A stretch of DNA of 34,307 nucleotides from an uncultured Clostridium sp. (GCA_948436975.1 CAOJJB010000021.1:1-34307), one strand, 5' to 3'. Positions 24,407 to 33,692 are shown, counted from the stretch's first letter. Numbers and translations: made by a program. The notes: generated from the sequence alone by a model not told the origin.

Positions 24407-24445
24407 ACGGGTGCTAAAGTAGAAATGCTTAGCACCTGTTTTCTA
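24407..24445 (+). terminator. terminator after the 139-aa orphan gene
   Basis: An 11-bp stem, ACGGGTGCTAA (24407-24417) with TTAGCACCTGT (24429-24439, one G-T pair), and a T-rich tail. Confidence 0.85.
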
Positions 24446-24477
24446 TTTTTATACAAAAAATAAAGTTATTTTATATA

Positions 24478-24506
24478 TTGAAAAAGATAAATAAAGATGA
24501 TAAAAT
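24478..24506 (+). promoter_or_regulatory. sigma-A promoter of pyrC
   Basis: TTGAAA (24478-24483), 17 bases, TAAAAT (24501-24506). The start near 24513 gives a short leader of about 22 bases with no room for a PyrR attenuator. Confidence 0.6.
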
Positions 24507-24534
24507 AATGAAAATAAATTATGGAGGATATAAA

Positions 24535-25809
24535 ATGAAAACACTATTAAAAAACGGAACAGTAATAGATTATGCAAGTAAAACAGAAAAAAAATTAGAC
24601 ATATTAATAGAAGATGACAAAATAACAAAAATTGAACAAAAACTTGAAGTACAAGCAGATAAAGAAATTGATTGTACAGGTCATTATATAATGCCAGGAA
24701 TGATTGATATTCATTGTCATTTAAGAGAACCAGGAGGAGAACACAAAGAAACTATTGAAACAGGAAGCAAAAGCGCTGTTGCTGGTGGATTTACTACTAT
24801 TTGTCCTATGCCAAATACAAATCCAACACCAGATAGCGCTATTATTTTGGAAAAAATAATAACAGAAGCAAAAAGAGTTAATCTATGTAATGTATTACCA
24901 TTTTCAAGTGTAACAAAAGGAGAAAAAGGGGAAGAATTAGTAGACTTTAAATCACAATTAGAAGCAGGAGCAATAGCGTTTTCCGATGATGGAATGCCAG
25001 TTGAAAATGCATCAATGATTAGAAAAGCAATGATAGAAGTAAATAAGCTTGGAAGTTTTATATCTGAACATTGTGAAGAAAAATCAGTATCAGCAGGAGC
25101 AATAAATGCAGGAGCAATAGCAGAAAAACTTAGTGTAGGTGGAGTATTACCAGAAGCAGAAGAAATAATGGCATCAAGAGATATTGTAATTGCAGAAACA
25201 AACAATTTACATACACATATATGTCATATAAGTACAAAAACGTCAGTTGATATGATAAGAAGTGCAAAACAAAGAGGAGTAAAGGTAACATGTGAAACCT
25301 GTCCACATTATTATAGTTTCACAGTAGAAGAAGTATTAAAATCAGACGTAAATGCAAAGATGAATCCTCCATTAAGAGAAGAAAAAGATAGACAAGCAAT
25401 AATACAAGGAATAAAAGACGGAACAATAGATGCTATAATAACAGATCATGCACCACATGCTGAAGAAGAAAAAGCCAAAGGACTAGCAAAAGCACCAAAT
25501 GGAATAATAGGATTTGAAACAGCATTAGGAGCAACAATAACAAATTTAGTAGCACCAGGACATATATCTTATTTAGATATGGTAAGAGTAATGTCATTTA
25601 ATCCAGCAAAATTATTAGGAATAGATAGAGGAGAAATAAAAGAAGGAAAAATAGCAGATTTAACAATATTTAATCCAAATGAAGAATATGTGTATAAAAA
25701 AGAAAACATAGTATCAAAATCTAAAAATACACCATGGATTAATAAAACATTAAAAGGAAAAGTAAAATACACAATAGTATCAGGAAAAGTAGTATATGAA
25801 TGTTGCTGA
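24535..25809 (+). CDS. pyrC: PyrC, dihydroorotase (type I)
   Basis: A 424-residue zinc amidohydrolase that closes carbamoyl aspartate to dihydroorotate, step three of pyrimidine synthesis. The metal motif is D-I-H60-C-H62-L-R-E-P-G. P-M-P-N-T-N-P, H-I-C-H-I-S-T-K, C-E-T-C-P-H-Y and I-T-D-H-A-P-H are all present, so it should be active rather than a PyrX-like dead paralog. ATG 24535 is chosen because ATGGAGG stands 8 bases upstream; the in-frame TTG at 24478 is the -35 element of the promoter. It begins a run of same-strand genes that includes pyrF, pyrK and pyrD. Confidence 0.95.
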   Translation: MKTLLKNGTVIDYASKTEKKLDILIEDDKITKIEQKLEVQADKEIDCTGHYIMPGMIDIHCHLREPGGEHKETIETGSKSAVAGGFTTICPMPNTNPTPDSAIILEKIITEAKRVNLCNVLPFSSVTKGEKGEELVDFKSQLEAGAIAFSDDGMPVENASMIRKAMIEVNKLGSFISEHCEEKSVSAGAINAGAIAEKLSVGGVLPEAEEIMASRDIVIAETNNLHTHICHISTKTSVDMIRSAKQRGVKVTCETCPHYYSFTVEEVLKSDVNAKMNPPLREEKDRQAIIQGIKDGTIDAIITDHAPHAEEEKAKGLAKAPNGIIGFETALGATITNLVAPGHISYLDMVRVMSFNPAKLLGIDRGEIKEGKIADLTIFNPNEEYVYKKENIVSKSKNTPWINKTLKGKVKYTIVSGKVVYECC

Positions 25810-25938
25810 GACTGTTAAACTTTACTTATTTCATTTTAAATAATGGACATTTTGCTTATTTAGGGACAGATGTTTGTAAATTTAAGAACACAAAAGAAAT
25901 TTATAATAATTTATTAAAAATATGTATAGGAGAAAAAA

Positions 25939-26865
25939 ATGAAAAATGCAATTGATATTTTAATAGAAAAAATAAAAGAAACTAATAATCCAACTGTAAT
26001 TGGAGTAGACACAAGATATGATATGGTACCAGATTGTGTTAAAAATAAATATGGAACAGATATAAAAGGAATGTGTAATGCAATGCTTGAATATAGCAAA
26101 GCTCTAATAGATGCAACATATGATATAGTACCAGCTGTTAAATTACAAAGTGCGTATTTTGAAATGTATGGAATAGAAGGAATAAAATTGTATAAAGAAA
26201 TGATAGAATATTGCAGATCTAAAGAAATGGTAGTAATGGTAGATGTAAAAAGAGGAGATATAGGTTCTACATCAGCTGGATATTCAAAAGCATATTTAGG
26301 AAAAAATATAATAAATGAAAAAGAAGAACCAATATTTGATGTAGATTTTGCAACTGTAAATCCATATATGGGATCAGATTGTGTAAATCCATTTGTAGAA
26401 GATTGTAAAAAATATGATAAAGGAATTTTTGTATTAGTAAAAACATCTAATAAGTCTTCTGGAGAAATACAAGATGTAAAAGCTGAAGATGGAGAAGAGA
26501 TTTATAAAAAAGTAGCGAAGCTTGTAAATACTTGGGGAGATGAACTAATTGGAGAATATGGATACAGTTCAGTATCAGCAGTAGTTGGAGCAACTTATCC
26601 CAAACAATTAAAAGAATTAAGAGAAATAATGCCACATGCATATTTTTTAATACCAGGATATGGTGCTCAAGGAGGAAAAGCAGAAGATATAGCATTAGGA
26701 TTTGATAAAAATGGATTAGGTGGAATAGTAAATGCAACAAGAAGTTTAATGTGTGCATATAAATCTGATTTATGGAAAGATAAATTTTCAGAAGATGAAT
26801 ATGCAAAAGCAACAAGAGCAGAGGCAATTCGTATGAGAGATGAATTAAATTCAGTTATAAAGTGA
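25939..26865 (+). CDS. pyrF: PyrF, orotidine 5'-phosphate decarboxylase (long type)
   Basis: A 308-residue enzyme that makes UMP from OMP, the last step of UMP synthesis. The catalytic motif is V-D102-V-K104-R-G-D107-I-G-S-T-S. V-I-G-V-D-T-R near the N-terminus, T-V-N-P-Y-M-G-S-D and P-G-Y-G-A-Q-G-G in the phosphate-binding part fit the type 2 (long) PyrF family, which is about 270-310 residues. ATG 25939 follows AGGAG. The 129 bases to pyrC contain no clear terminator, so both may be co-transcribed. Confidence 0.94.
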   Translation: MKNAIDILIEKIKETNNPTVIGVDTRYDMVPDCVKNKYGTDIKGMCNAMLEYSKALIDATYDIVPAVKLQSAYFEMYGIEGIKLYKEMIEYCRSKEMVVMVDVKRGDIGSTSAGYSKAYLGKNIINEKEEPIFDVDFATVNPYMGSDCVNPFVEDCKKYDKGIFVLVKTSNKSSGEIQDVKAEDGEEIYKKVAKLVNTWGDELIGEYGYSSVSAVVGATYPKQLKELREIMPHAYFLIPGYGAQGGKAEDIALGFDKNGLGGIVNATRSLMCAYKSDLWKDKFSEDEYAKATRAEAIRMRDELNSVIK

Positions 26866-26903
26866 TTATAGATTTATTAGTAGTTTAAAATGGAGGCAAT
26901 AAA

Positions 26904-28613
26904 ATGATTGTAAATATGTATGATCCAAAAGACGAAGTTTATATAAATAAATTAAAGAAATCTAGAGGGATAAAACTAATAAGGAAATATTTATCACATA
27001 TTGATGTAAATAAACAATGTTATATAGTAAATAGTTTAGAGGAGTGGCAACAAATAAAAGATAAGTTTCTTGATATAGTAACTTGTAGAACAGATACTGA
27101 AATAGGGACAGATATTCCCAATATTCATGGAGCAACAAGAAAAAAAGATAATATAGATGATTATATAATAGAAAATTCACCAAAAGTGGATAATCCATCA
27201 TTTATATGTATTGAATTAGAACCAGGTAGTAATGAAAGAATTTATACTAAAGGTGGATTTTTACTAAATTTTGATTTAGATGATAGTATAAAAATTGGTT
27301 ATGTAGGTCCAGGATTTGATTGTGGGGAATATTGTAAAGGGTTAGCAGAACATGAAACTTGGGTTATTCCATGGAAAAAATCCGAAGTTTATAGAAAAGA
27401 TGCTATAGATAGATATAGAATAGGAAAAATAAAACAAATACCATATGCTGATACAGCAATTTCAAGAATGGTATTTTTGATAGGAGAGTATAAAGATAGA
27501 ATGAGGGAAATTATTAAAGTATTTCCCAAAAGATATGTTGGAATTGATCCAAAATTATTTCATAAACTACAAAAGGATGTAATAATACCATTGTGGGAAA
27601 GACAAGAAGAGTTAAAAAAAGATGGATTACTTAAATTTGGAGTAGAATTAAATGTTGTTGATGATAATAAGCTAGTTCCATTTGAAATAGAAATGCCTGA
27701 TATTTTTAAGACAAAATATGATGATAACTATGAAAAAAAATTAAATAAACAAAAATCAAGAATGTTTTTTGCAAGAGAACAAGAAAAAAGAAACTTAATG
27801 AGATTTAGAAAAGCAAAAGGAATAGTATTAGCTTCTAAATATTTACCTAGTTTAATACCATTTAGCGGTTTGAAAATAGTATCATCTAAAGAAGAATGGG
27901 AAAAAATAAAAGATAATTATCCAGATAGACTAACAACTAGAACAGATACTATAATAGGTGATTTACCAATTGTAAAAATTGATGAAACAACTGGAAGTAA
28001 AGAAGAAATACCTAATATTATAGATGAAATAAAAAAACAAAATCCAAATGGTGTACTTTTAATATTAGAAAAAGAAACCCCCACAAATCCAAAATATGAA
28101 AATGATGGAGGATTTAATGTAGCCTTTTATGAAGGAGATTCAGTAGTAATAGAACTAGTAGGAAAAGGATTTGATAGCAAATCTATTACAAGAGAAAAGG
28201 CAGTGCATGAAAGATATATTATTCCATGGGATAAAATTTCATTTGTAAAAGATAAATCAGATTTAATAAGAAGAAATTATTTAGTTCCAAATTCTAGTAC
28301 AGATTTGGTAGTAAATAAAGATGAATATAGTAAACAAAGACAAGAAAGATTAGAATTTCTTGAAAGTAAACATGAAGATATGTTTAAAGCTGAAAAAGCA
28401 ATTCCTACTGAATATAAACCAGTAGATATTCAAATAATAAAAGGAATACTAGATAATATTGTTTTTGAATTATATAAAAACAGAAATGAATTATTAAGAG
28501 ATGGATTAAGGAATTTTAATGTTCAAGGAAACATTGTAGATGGAAAAACTGAGGTTTTGGAATTTTTTAGACATGAAAGGTTAAAAGAAAGATCAAAAGG
28601 AGAAGAAAGATAA
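26904..28613 (+). CDS. 569-residue protein made of two related modules, function unknown
   Basis: The protein is an internal duplication with an offset of about 285 residues. Module 1 has S-L-E-E-W (44-48), R-T-D-T-E-I-G (62-68), G-G-F (117-119), V-G-P-G-F-D (134-139), E-x-W-V-I-P-W (151-157) and K-D-G-L-L-K-F-G-V (239-247). Module 2 repeats these as S-K-E-E-W, R-T-D-T-I-I-G (346-352), G-G-F (402-404), V-G-K-G-F-D (419-424), E-R-Y-I-I-P-W-D and R-D-G-L-R-N-F-N-V (532-540). The conserved Arg, Asp, Glu and Gly-rich strings recall a nucleotide-binding or ATP-grasp-like fold, but I cannot name a family. There are no membrane segments. It starts behind GGAGG at ATG 26904 and touches the PPC/DUF296 gene, so the two are translationally linked. 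Confidence 0.85.
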   Translation: MIVNMYDPKDEVYINKLKKSRGIKLIRKYLSHIDVNKQCYIVNSLEEWQQIKDKFLDIVTCRTDTEIGTDIPNIHGATRKKDNIDDYIIENSPKVDNPSFICIELEPGSNERIYTKGGFLLNFDLDDSIKIGYVGPGFDCGEYCKGLAEHETWVIPWKKSEVYRKDAIDRYRIGKIKQIPYADTAISRMVFLIGEYKDRMREIIKVFPKRYVGIDPKLFHKLQKDVIIPLWERQEELKKDGLLKFGVELNVVDDNKLVPFEIEMPDIFKTKYDDNYEKKLNKQKSRMFFAREQEKRNLMRFRKAKGIVLASKYLPSLIPFSGLKIVSSKEEWEKIKDNYPDRLTTRTDTIIGDLPIVKIDETTGSKEEIPNIIDEIKKQNPNGVLLILEKETPTNPKYENDGGFNVAFYEGDSVVIELVGKGFDSKSITREKAVHERYIIPWDKISFVKDKSDLIRRNYLVPNSSTDLVVNKDEYSKQRQERLEFLESKHEDMFKAEKAIPTEYKPVDIQIIKGILDNIVFELYKNRNELLRDGLRNFNVQGNIVDGKTEVLEFFRHERLKERSKGEER

Positions 28614-29024
28614 ATGAAAATTCATGCATTTAGATTAACAAAAGGAATGGATTTAAAGAAAAGTATAGAACAATATGTAATAGATAAAAAAATAAAATCA
28701 GGAGTAATTTTATCAGCAGTAGGATGCTTATATCAAGTATGTTTAAGAACAGCTGATGGTAAAACAGTAAAAACTATTAAAGAAGATTATGAAATAGTAT
28801 CAGCAACAGGAACATTGTCAATGGAAGGCTGTCATATACATATTAGTTTATCAAATATTAATTTACAAACAATAGGCGGACATTTAAAAGATAATTGTTT
28901 AGTAAATGTAACAGCAGAAATAGTTTTGGCAGAATTTGATGAATATGAGTTTTTTAGAGAATTTGATAAAACAACAGGCTATAAAGAGCTCGTAATAAAG
29001 GAGAAAAATAGTGATAGAAATTAA
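28614..29024 (+). CDS. PPC/DUF296-domain protein
   Basis: A 136-residue protein covering one PPC (DUF296) domain. The order of elements fits: H-A-F-R-L-x-x-G-M-D-L at the start, S-A-V-G-C-L-Y-Q-V near 35-43, M-E-G-C-H-I-H-I-S-L (70-79), G-G-H-L (88-91) and V-x-V-T-A-E-I-V-L-A. In bacteria such stand-alone domains form trimers and are often called putative DNA-binding proteins, by analogy with plant AHL proteins; a small-molecule role is also possible. There is no AT-hook. The start codon directly follows the stop of the 569-residue gene, and the epimerase gene overlaps its end by 14 bases, so the three form a tight unit. Confidence 0.85.
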   Translation: MKIHAFRLTKGMDLKKSIEQYVIDKKIKSGVILSAVGCLYQVCLRTADGKTVKTIKEDYEIVSATGTLSMEGCHIHISLSNINLQTIGGHLKDNCLVNVTAEIVLAEFDEYEFFREFDKTTGYKELVIKEKNSDRN

Positions 29025-29829
29025 GACTGTAAAAAAAGGTGCAGAACTTGTATCGATAAAATTTAATGGATTTGAAAAAATGTATGATAGACAAGACTTT
29101 TGGAATAGACATAGTTCAGTATTATTTCCAATTGTAGGAAAACTAAAGAACGAAAAAACAATTATAAATGGACAGACTTATGAAATAGGACAACATGGGT
29201 TTGCTAAGGATATGGAATTTGAAGAAATAGGTGAGAATTCATATCTTTTAAAATCAAATGAAGAAACATTAAAAAGATTTCCTTTTAAATTTGAACTTTA
29301 TATCTCATATGAAATAAAAAAACATGAAGTTTTAACCAAATATAAAGTAATAAATAAAGATGAGAAAATAATGGTGTTTGGTTTAGGTGGACATATATCT
29401 TTTTTATGTGATTATTCAAGTGGAAAATATAGACTAGAATTTGAAGAAATTGAAGATGAAATAGAATTTTATCAATTAGAAAATGAGTTATTAAAAACTA
29501 AATCAGAAAATAGTAAAAAATTTTTAAAAGAAAATAGAATTTTTTTAGATAGAAAAACTTTTGAAAATGATGTTATAATTATGAAAAATTTAAAATCAGA
29601 TAAAGTATATTTAAAAACAGAAACTAAAACTATATTTTCTTTTTCATTTAAAGATTTTCCATATTTAGCAATAGGGTCAAAATTAGATGAACCATTTATT
29701 TGCATATCACCATGTTTTAATACAGTAGATACAATAGAGTCAAATGGAAGGTTTGAAGAAAAAGCAAATTTAATTGAATTAAAACCAAATAAAGAGTTTG
29801 AAACAGAATATATAATTAAGTTTTTTTAA
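29011..29829 (+). CDS. LacX-like aldose 1-epimerase family protein
   Basis: A 272-residue protein of the galactose-mutarotase superfamily. The N-terminal G-A-E-L-V-S-I-K-F-N-G, then W-N-R-H-S-S-V-L-F-P-I-V-G-K-L and the short Q-H-G-F-A segment match the LacX/YeaD-type branch, in which the histidine of Q-H-G-F is the expected active-site residue. The end has A-I-G-S-K and F-I-C-I-S-P-C-F, typical of the group. It starts with GTG 29011, well placed behind AAAGGAG, inside the end of the PPC gene. The sugar substrate is unknown. Its tight coupling to the duplicated protein and PPC gene suggests a shared process. Confidence 0.82.
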   Translation: MIEIKTVKKGAELVSIKFNGFEKMYDRQDFWNRHSSVLFPIVGKLKNEKTIINGQTYEIGQHGFAKDMEFEEIGENSYLLKSNEETLKRFPFKFELYISYEIKKHEVLTKYKVINKDEKIMVFGLGGHISFLCDYSSGKYRLEFEEIEDEIEFYQLENELLKTKSENSKKFLKENRIFLDRKTFENDVIIMKNLKSDKVYLKTETKTIFSFSFKDFPYLAIGSKLDEPFICISPCFNTVDTIESNGRFEEKANLIELKPNKEFETEYIIKFF

Positions 29830-29953
29830 ATAAAATATGTATAAAAGTAGACAAATAAGTACATTAATTTTAGTAATATAAAATGAACTGATACTGTAAC
29901 AATTAAAATTTAACAGTATTAGCAACGTCCAAAAATGGACATAAGGAGGAATT

Positions 29954-30730
29954 ATGAAAGTAAAAGTAGAATGTGAACTTATAAAAAAAGAAAAAATTAT
30001 TGATGGAATTTACAAATTTTCTGTAAATGCACCAGATATTGCAAAACAAGCAAAACCAGGTCAGTTTTTAGAAATAAAAGTATCTAATACAGGTGAACCA
30101 TTTTTAAGAAGACCTATTAGTATTTTTAATATTGATGGTAATATTATTGAATTTATATTTCAAGTTAGAGGTAGAGGAACAGAACTTTTAGTAGAAAAAA
30201 ATGAGGGTGAAAAAATTGACATAATTGGACCACTTGGGTTAGGAACTTTTAAAATACAAAATTATAAAAAAGTTGCTATTATTGGTGGTGGAATTGGTAC
30301 ATATCCATTATATGAACTTGCAAAAGAATTAAAAGGTAAATCAGATATAACTATGTATATGGGGTTTAGAAATAAAGAATTAGTTACTTTAGAAAAAGAA
30401 TTTGAAGAAGTATCTAATAAGCTAGTTTTAACAACAGATGATGGTTCTTATAAAGAAAAAGGATTTGCAATTAATTTTTTAAAGGAAGATTGTAAAAAAG
30501 ATAAACCAGATATGATATTTGCTTGTGGACCACTTCCAATGCTTAAAGCTATTAAAGAATTTGCAGTAGAAGCTAATATACCTTGTCAGATATCTTTAGA
30601 AGAAAGAATGGGATGTGGAATAGGAGCATGTTTAGGATGTGCTGTTAAAGTGAAGAAGGGTGAGAAAATAAAATATGAGCATGTTTGTAAGGATGGTCCA
30701 GTATTTAATGCAATAGATGTGGAAATATAG
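29954..30730 (+). CDS. pyrK: PyrK, dihydroorotate dehydrogenase electron-transfer subunit
   Basis: A 258-residue iron-sulfur flavoprotein that passes electrons from PyrD to NAD+. The FAD-binding motif L-R-R-P-I-S-I-F is near residues 52-59, the NAD-binding G-G-G-I-G-T-Y-P is near 111-118, and C-G-P-L-P-M-L follows. The [2Fe-2S] ligands are C221, C226, C229 and C245 (M-G-C-G-I-G-A-C-L-G-C ... V-C-K-D-G-P-V-F). The length is normal. ATG 29954 follows AAGGAGG. A small GTCC/GGAC hairpin lies just before the ribosome site. Usually pyrK and pyrD are adjacent; here a membrane-protein gene separates them. Confidence 0.95.
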   Translation: MKVKVECELIKKEKIIDGIYKFSVNAPDIAKQAKPGQFLEIKVSNTGEPFLRRPISIFNIDGNIIEFIFQVRGRGTELLVEKNEGEKIDIIGPLGLGTFKIQNYKKVAIIGGGIGTYPLYELAKELKGKSDITMYMGFRNKELVTLEKEFEEVSNKLVLTTDDGSYKEKGFAINFLKEDCKKDKPDMIFACGPLPMLKAIKEFAVEANIPCQISLEERMGCGIGACLGCAVKVKKGEKIKYEHVCKDGPVFNAIDVEI

Positions 30731-30740
30731 GAGTTATTTT

Positions 30741-32405
30741 ATGAACAGAGATATACATATATTTGGAAAAAATATAAAGATACTAGAAATAATAAAACAA
30801 TTAGCTAAAATAGGACTATTACTAATAATATTAATAAGTATTTTTTTACTTAATTATTCTGTTTTACTAAGTCCAGATGATTATAATTATACTTGGGTTC
30901 AAGGCTCTAATCATACAAAAAAAGTTGATAGTATTAGTAATGCTTTAGAAACAGCTAAATTTTTTTATAAAAACTGGACAGGTAGAATAATACCACATGT
31001 ATTAATAGGAATTTTTAGAAATTTACCAACACTTGTTTATCAAATATCAAATACAATTGTATTTTTAGTTTTTATAATTTTAATAACAAAAGTTTTAAAT
31101 AGAAAAACCACATATTTAGGAATTTTATCAGTATTTGGATATTTGAGTTTTAGTATGATGTTTGGAGAAAAATTTGCTTGGATAAGTGGATCATTTAACT
31201 ATTTGTGGCCAAGTACATTTTTAGTAATTTTTATATATTATGTTTATAACTTTTTTATAGGGGAAAAAGAATTAAACTTATTACAAGAGATTTCATTAAT
31301 ATTATTTTCTTTTATAACTAGTTTTTCTCATGAAAATATAGCATTTGTTGGGGGAGCATTTCTTATTTGCTTATATTTATTTAAAATAAAAAGAGTTTTA
31401 CAATTTAGTAATAGAAAAAAAATAATAGTTTTTCTAATTTTTATAATGTTTTGTTTGGGAACTTTTGCAACAATTTTTGCACCTGGAAATTTTTTGAGAA
31501 TGAATTCAGATGGAGCAGAATTTTCTTGGAATTTTCTGCAAAATTATAAAGATAATAGTAGAGTTTTAATAACAGTAGTAATTAGTATGTTAATTGTATT
31601 GATAATAGAAAATATTGAATTAATAAAAACAGAAAAAATTAGAAGTATCAAAAGTTTGAACTATTCATTAGTAAAATTAGAATTTTCATATTTTATATTA
31701 CCAGCTATAATTGCAACTATACCAATGGCTGTAATATCATATTTTCCACCAAGAGCATTTTTAGCATATGAAGTAATGTTTATGATAGTATTTTCAAAGA
31801 ATATTAGTATAATAGCAGAAAATTTAAAAGAAAATAATATATTAATAGCAATTATATCAATAGTAGTAGGATTAATGGTATTCGGACACTTTTCGCCAAG
31901 TACACTTGCACAAATTAATTATATAATTCCATATAAAGAAAAAGTAACAATACAATATGAAAAAGCTGTAGAACAAGGTGAAAAAGATGTATTAGTTAGC
32001 AAATTCGATTATTTAAACTGGATACATAAAGAAGATTGGATAAATATATCTAATTTCTTTCCAGAATTTGACTACCATATGCCTGTAAATAGAGTAATAT
32101 CAGAATATTATGGATTTAATAGAATAACAGCTATTGGAGATGATGAATATTTAATAGAAATAGATGTAGATACAGAAGGTATAAATAGATATAAAGTAAT
32201 TGAAAAGGAAACAGAAATACCAATTCAAAATATAGAATATGATGAACATATAAGATATAGTATACCAAAAGATAAATTAGGAAAATATGTGTTAGATTGT
32301 AGAGAAAATAATTTAAGTAGTAAAATTTTAAATTATAATGTAAAATATATTGGTGGAAGACTGTCAGATACAGAAGTAAATATAAATGATTTAATAATAA
32401 AATAA
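30741..32405 (+). CDS. large polytopic membrane protein, DUF6056-like
   Basis: A 554-residue protein. About ten hydrophobic helices cover residues 25-390; a soluble tail of about 160 residues follows. The first external loop has S-P-D-D-Y-N-Y and, further on, W-T-G-R. Later motifs are G-S-F-N-Y-L-W-P, S-H-E-N and A-P-G-N-F-L-R. Asp-Asp in the first loop with such a helix pattern is typical of GT-C-fold lipid-linked sugar transferases and of the DUF6056 group, to which I assign it tentatively. ATG 30741 is preferred, behind TAGGAG; an in-frame ATG 30717 lies inside pyrK. It lies between pyrK and pyrD but has no evident pyrimidine role. Confidence 0.7.
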   Translation: MNRDIHIFGKNIKILEIIKQLAKIGLLLIILISIFLLNYSVLLSPDDYNYTWVQGSNHTKKVDSISNALETAKFFYKNWTGRIIPHVLIGIFRNLPTLVYQISNTIVFLVFIILITKVLNRKTTYLGILSVFGYLSFSMMFGEKFAWISGSFNYLWPSTFLVIFIYYVYNFFIGEKELNLLQEISLILFSFITSFSHENIAFVGGAFLICLYLFKIKRVLQFSNRKKIIVFLIFIMFCLGTFATIFAPGNFLRMNSDGAEFSWNFLQNYKDNSRVLITVVISMLIVLIIENIELIKTEKIRSIKSLNYSLVKLEFSYFILPAIIATIPMAVISYFPPRAFLAYEVMFMIVFSKNISIIAENLKENNILIAIISIVVGLMVFGHFSPSTLAQINYIIPYKEKVTIQYEKAVEQGEKDVLVSKFDYLNWIHKEDWINISNFFPEFDYHMPVNRVISEYYGFNRITAIGDDEYLIEIDVDTEGINRYKVIEKETEIPIQNIEYDEHIRYSIPKDKLGKYVLDCRENNLSSKILNYNVKYIGGRLSDTEVNINDLIIK

Positions 32406-32441
32406 TAGATAAATAAAATATTTATCGGAGTAGGAGTTAAT

Positions 32442-33353
32442 ATGAATACAGAAGTTAATTTATGTGGAATTAAAATGAAAAATCCAGTAACTGTAGCATC
32501 AGGAACATTTGGATATGGAAGAGAATATGCAGATTTTATTGATTTAAACAGGCTTGGAGCAATTATAACAAAAGGTACAGCATTAGAACCATGGATGGGA
32601 AATCCAGCACCTAGAATTTGTGAAGTACCTGGAGGAATGTTAAACAGTATAGGACTTCAAAATCCTGGTATTGAATACTTTATAGAAAATGATTTACCAT
32701 GGCTTAGAAAATTTGATACTAAAATAATAGTAAATGCAATTGGACATACTATTGAAGAATATGTTGAACTTTGCAGAGTTTTAAATAAGTTAGATATAGA
32801 TGGTGTCGAATTAAATCTTTCTTGTCCTAATGTTAAAGCAGGATGTTTAGCATTTGGAACTACATATGAAGGAGTAAGAGAAGTTACATCACAAGTAAAA
32901 AGAGTATTAACAGATAAACCACTAATAGTAAAATTAACACCAAATGTTACAGACATAACAATGCCAGCAAAAGGAGCAGAAGATGCTGGAGCAGATGGAG
33001 TTTCTGGAATTAATACATTATTAGGAATGAAAATAGATATAGATAAAAGGAAACCAGTTTTAGCTAATAATACAGGAGGATACTCTGGACCAGGAATAAA
33101 ATCTATAGGTGTTAGAATGGTATATCAAATGGCACAATCAATAAATATCCCAATTTTAGGAATGGGTGGAATTACTTGTGGAGATGATGCAATAGAATAT
33201 ATGATTGCAGGGGCAACTGCAGTATCAATAGGTGCAGGAAATTTTGTTGATCCTGAAACTAGTATAAAAACAATAGAAGGAATTGAAAATTATATGAAAA
33301 AACATAAAATTGAAGATATAAATTCTATTATAGGAACTGTAGAAATGAATTAA
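32442..33353 (+). CDS. pyrD: PyrD, dihydroorotate dehydrogenase catalytic subunit (class 1B)
   Basis: A 303-residue FMN enzyme that oxidises dihydroorotate to orotate. The N-terminus N-P-V-x-V-A-S-G-T-F-G-Y-G is typical of class 1. E-L-N-L-S-C128-P-N-V holds the expected active-site cysteine of class 1 enzymes. V-K-L-T-P-N-V and G-M-G-G-I follow. With pyrK in the same run it should form the NAD-dependent PyrDK heterotetramer. ATG 32442 follows TCGGAGTAGGAG. It is the last gene before the T-box and valS and is 36 bases after the membrane-protein gene. Confidence 0.95.
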   Translation: MNTEVNLCGIKMKNPVTVASGTFGYGREYADFIDLNRLGAIITKGTALEPWMGNPAPRICEVPGGMLNSIGLQNPGIEYFIENDLPWLRKFDTKIIVNAIGHTIEEYVELCRVLNKLDIDGVELNLSCPNVKAGCLAFGTTYEGVREVTSQVKRVLTDKPLIVKLTPNVTDITMPAKGAEDAGADGVSGINTLLGMKIDIDKRKPVLANNTGGYSGPGIKSIGVRMVYQMAQSINIPILGMGGITCGDDAIEYMIAGATAVSIGAGNFVDPETSIKTIEGIENYMKKHKIEDINSIIGTVEMN

Positions 33354-33403
33354 CAAGACCATAAAATAGTATATGCTTAAGTGAAAAATATATAATAAAA
33401 CTA

Positions 33404-33432
33404 TTGCACTAATTATAAAATTATGTTAATAT
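33404..33432 (+). promoter_or_regulatory. sigma-A promoter of the valS T-box transcript
   Basis: TTGCAC (33404-33409), 17 bases, TAATAT (33427-33432). The expected start is near 33439. Confidence 0.55.
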
Positions 33433-33439
33433 ATAAAAT

Positions 33440-33692
33440 ATAAAAATAAAAGACTATGAAAAAGAGGAGTAAATTAATACTGCTAAAAAAGAGAAAAGAA
33501 GTTATAAGCTGAAAGCTTCTTATATAGTAAGATTAATTGAAGGTAGCTTTGGAGTTGATATACTGAAAATAACCTTAAGTATATCCGTTTAAGAAACGTT
33601 ATAAACTTAACTAAGATATTTATTAAAAAAATAAATAAATAAGGTGGTACCGTGGAAGTTAAAACTCTGCCCTTATATGGGTAGAGTTTTTT
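33440..33692 (+). promoter_or_regulatory. T-box riboswitch controlling valS
   Basis: The leader contains the T-box core AAGGTGGTACCGTGG (33641-33655). Its TGGT would pair with an ACCA tRNA end, as in tRNA-Val. A GATATAC/GTATATC helix lies in the linker region. A GTA codon at 33543-33545 is my candidate specifier (valine), though I could not fold Stem I with certainty. A terminator, AACTCTGCCC with GGGTAGAGTT plus a T-run, lies at 33660-33692. Uncharged tRNA-Val should stabilise the antiterminator and allow valS transcription. It explains the whole 364-base gap between pyrD and valS. Confidence 0.9.
33660..33692 (+). terminator. T-box intrinsic terminator
   Basis: AAAACTCTGCCC pairs with GGGTAGAGTTTT around a short loop and ends in seven T. 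Its 5' arm follows the T-box core directly, as needed for the switch. Confidence 0.9.

Noticed and set aside
24391-24534. PyrR-binding attenuator before pyrC
   Set aside because: The hairpin there is the terminator of the previous gene, and the predicted pyrC transcript starts only about 22 bases before the ATG.
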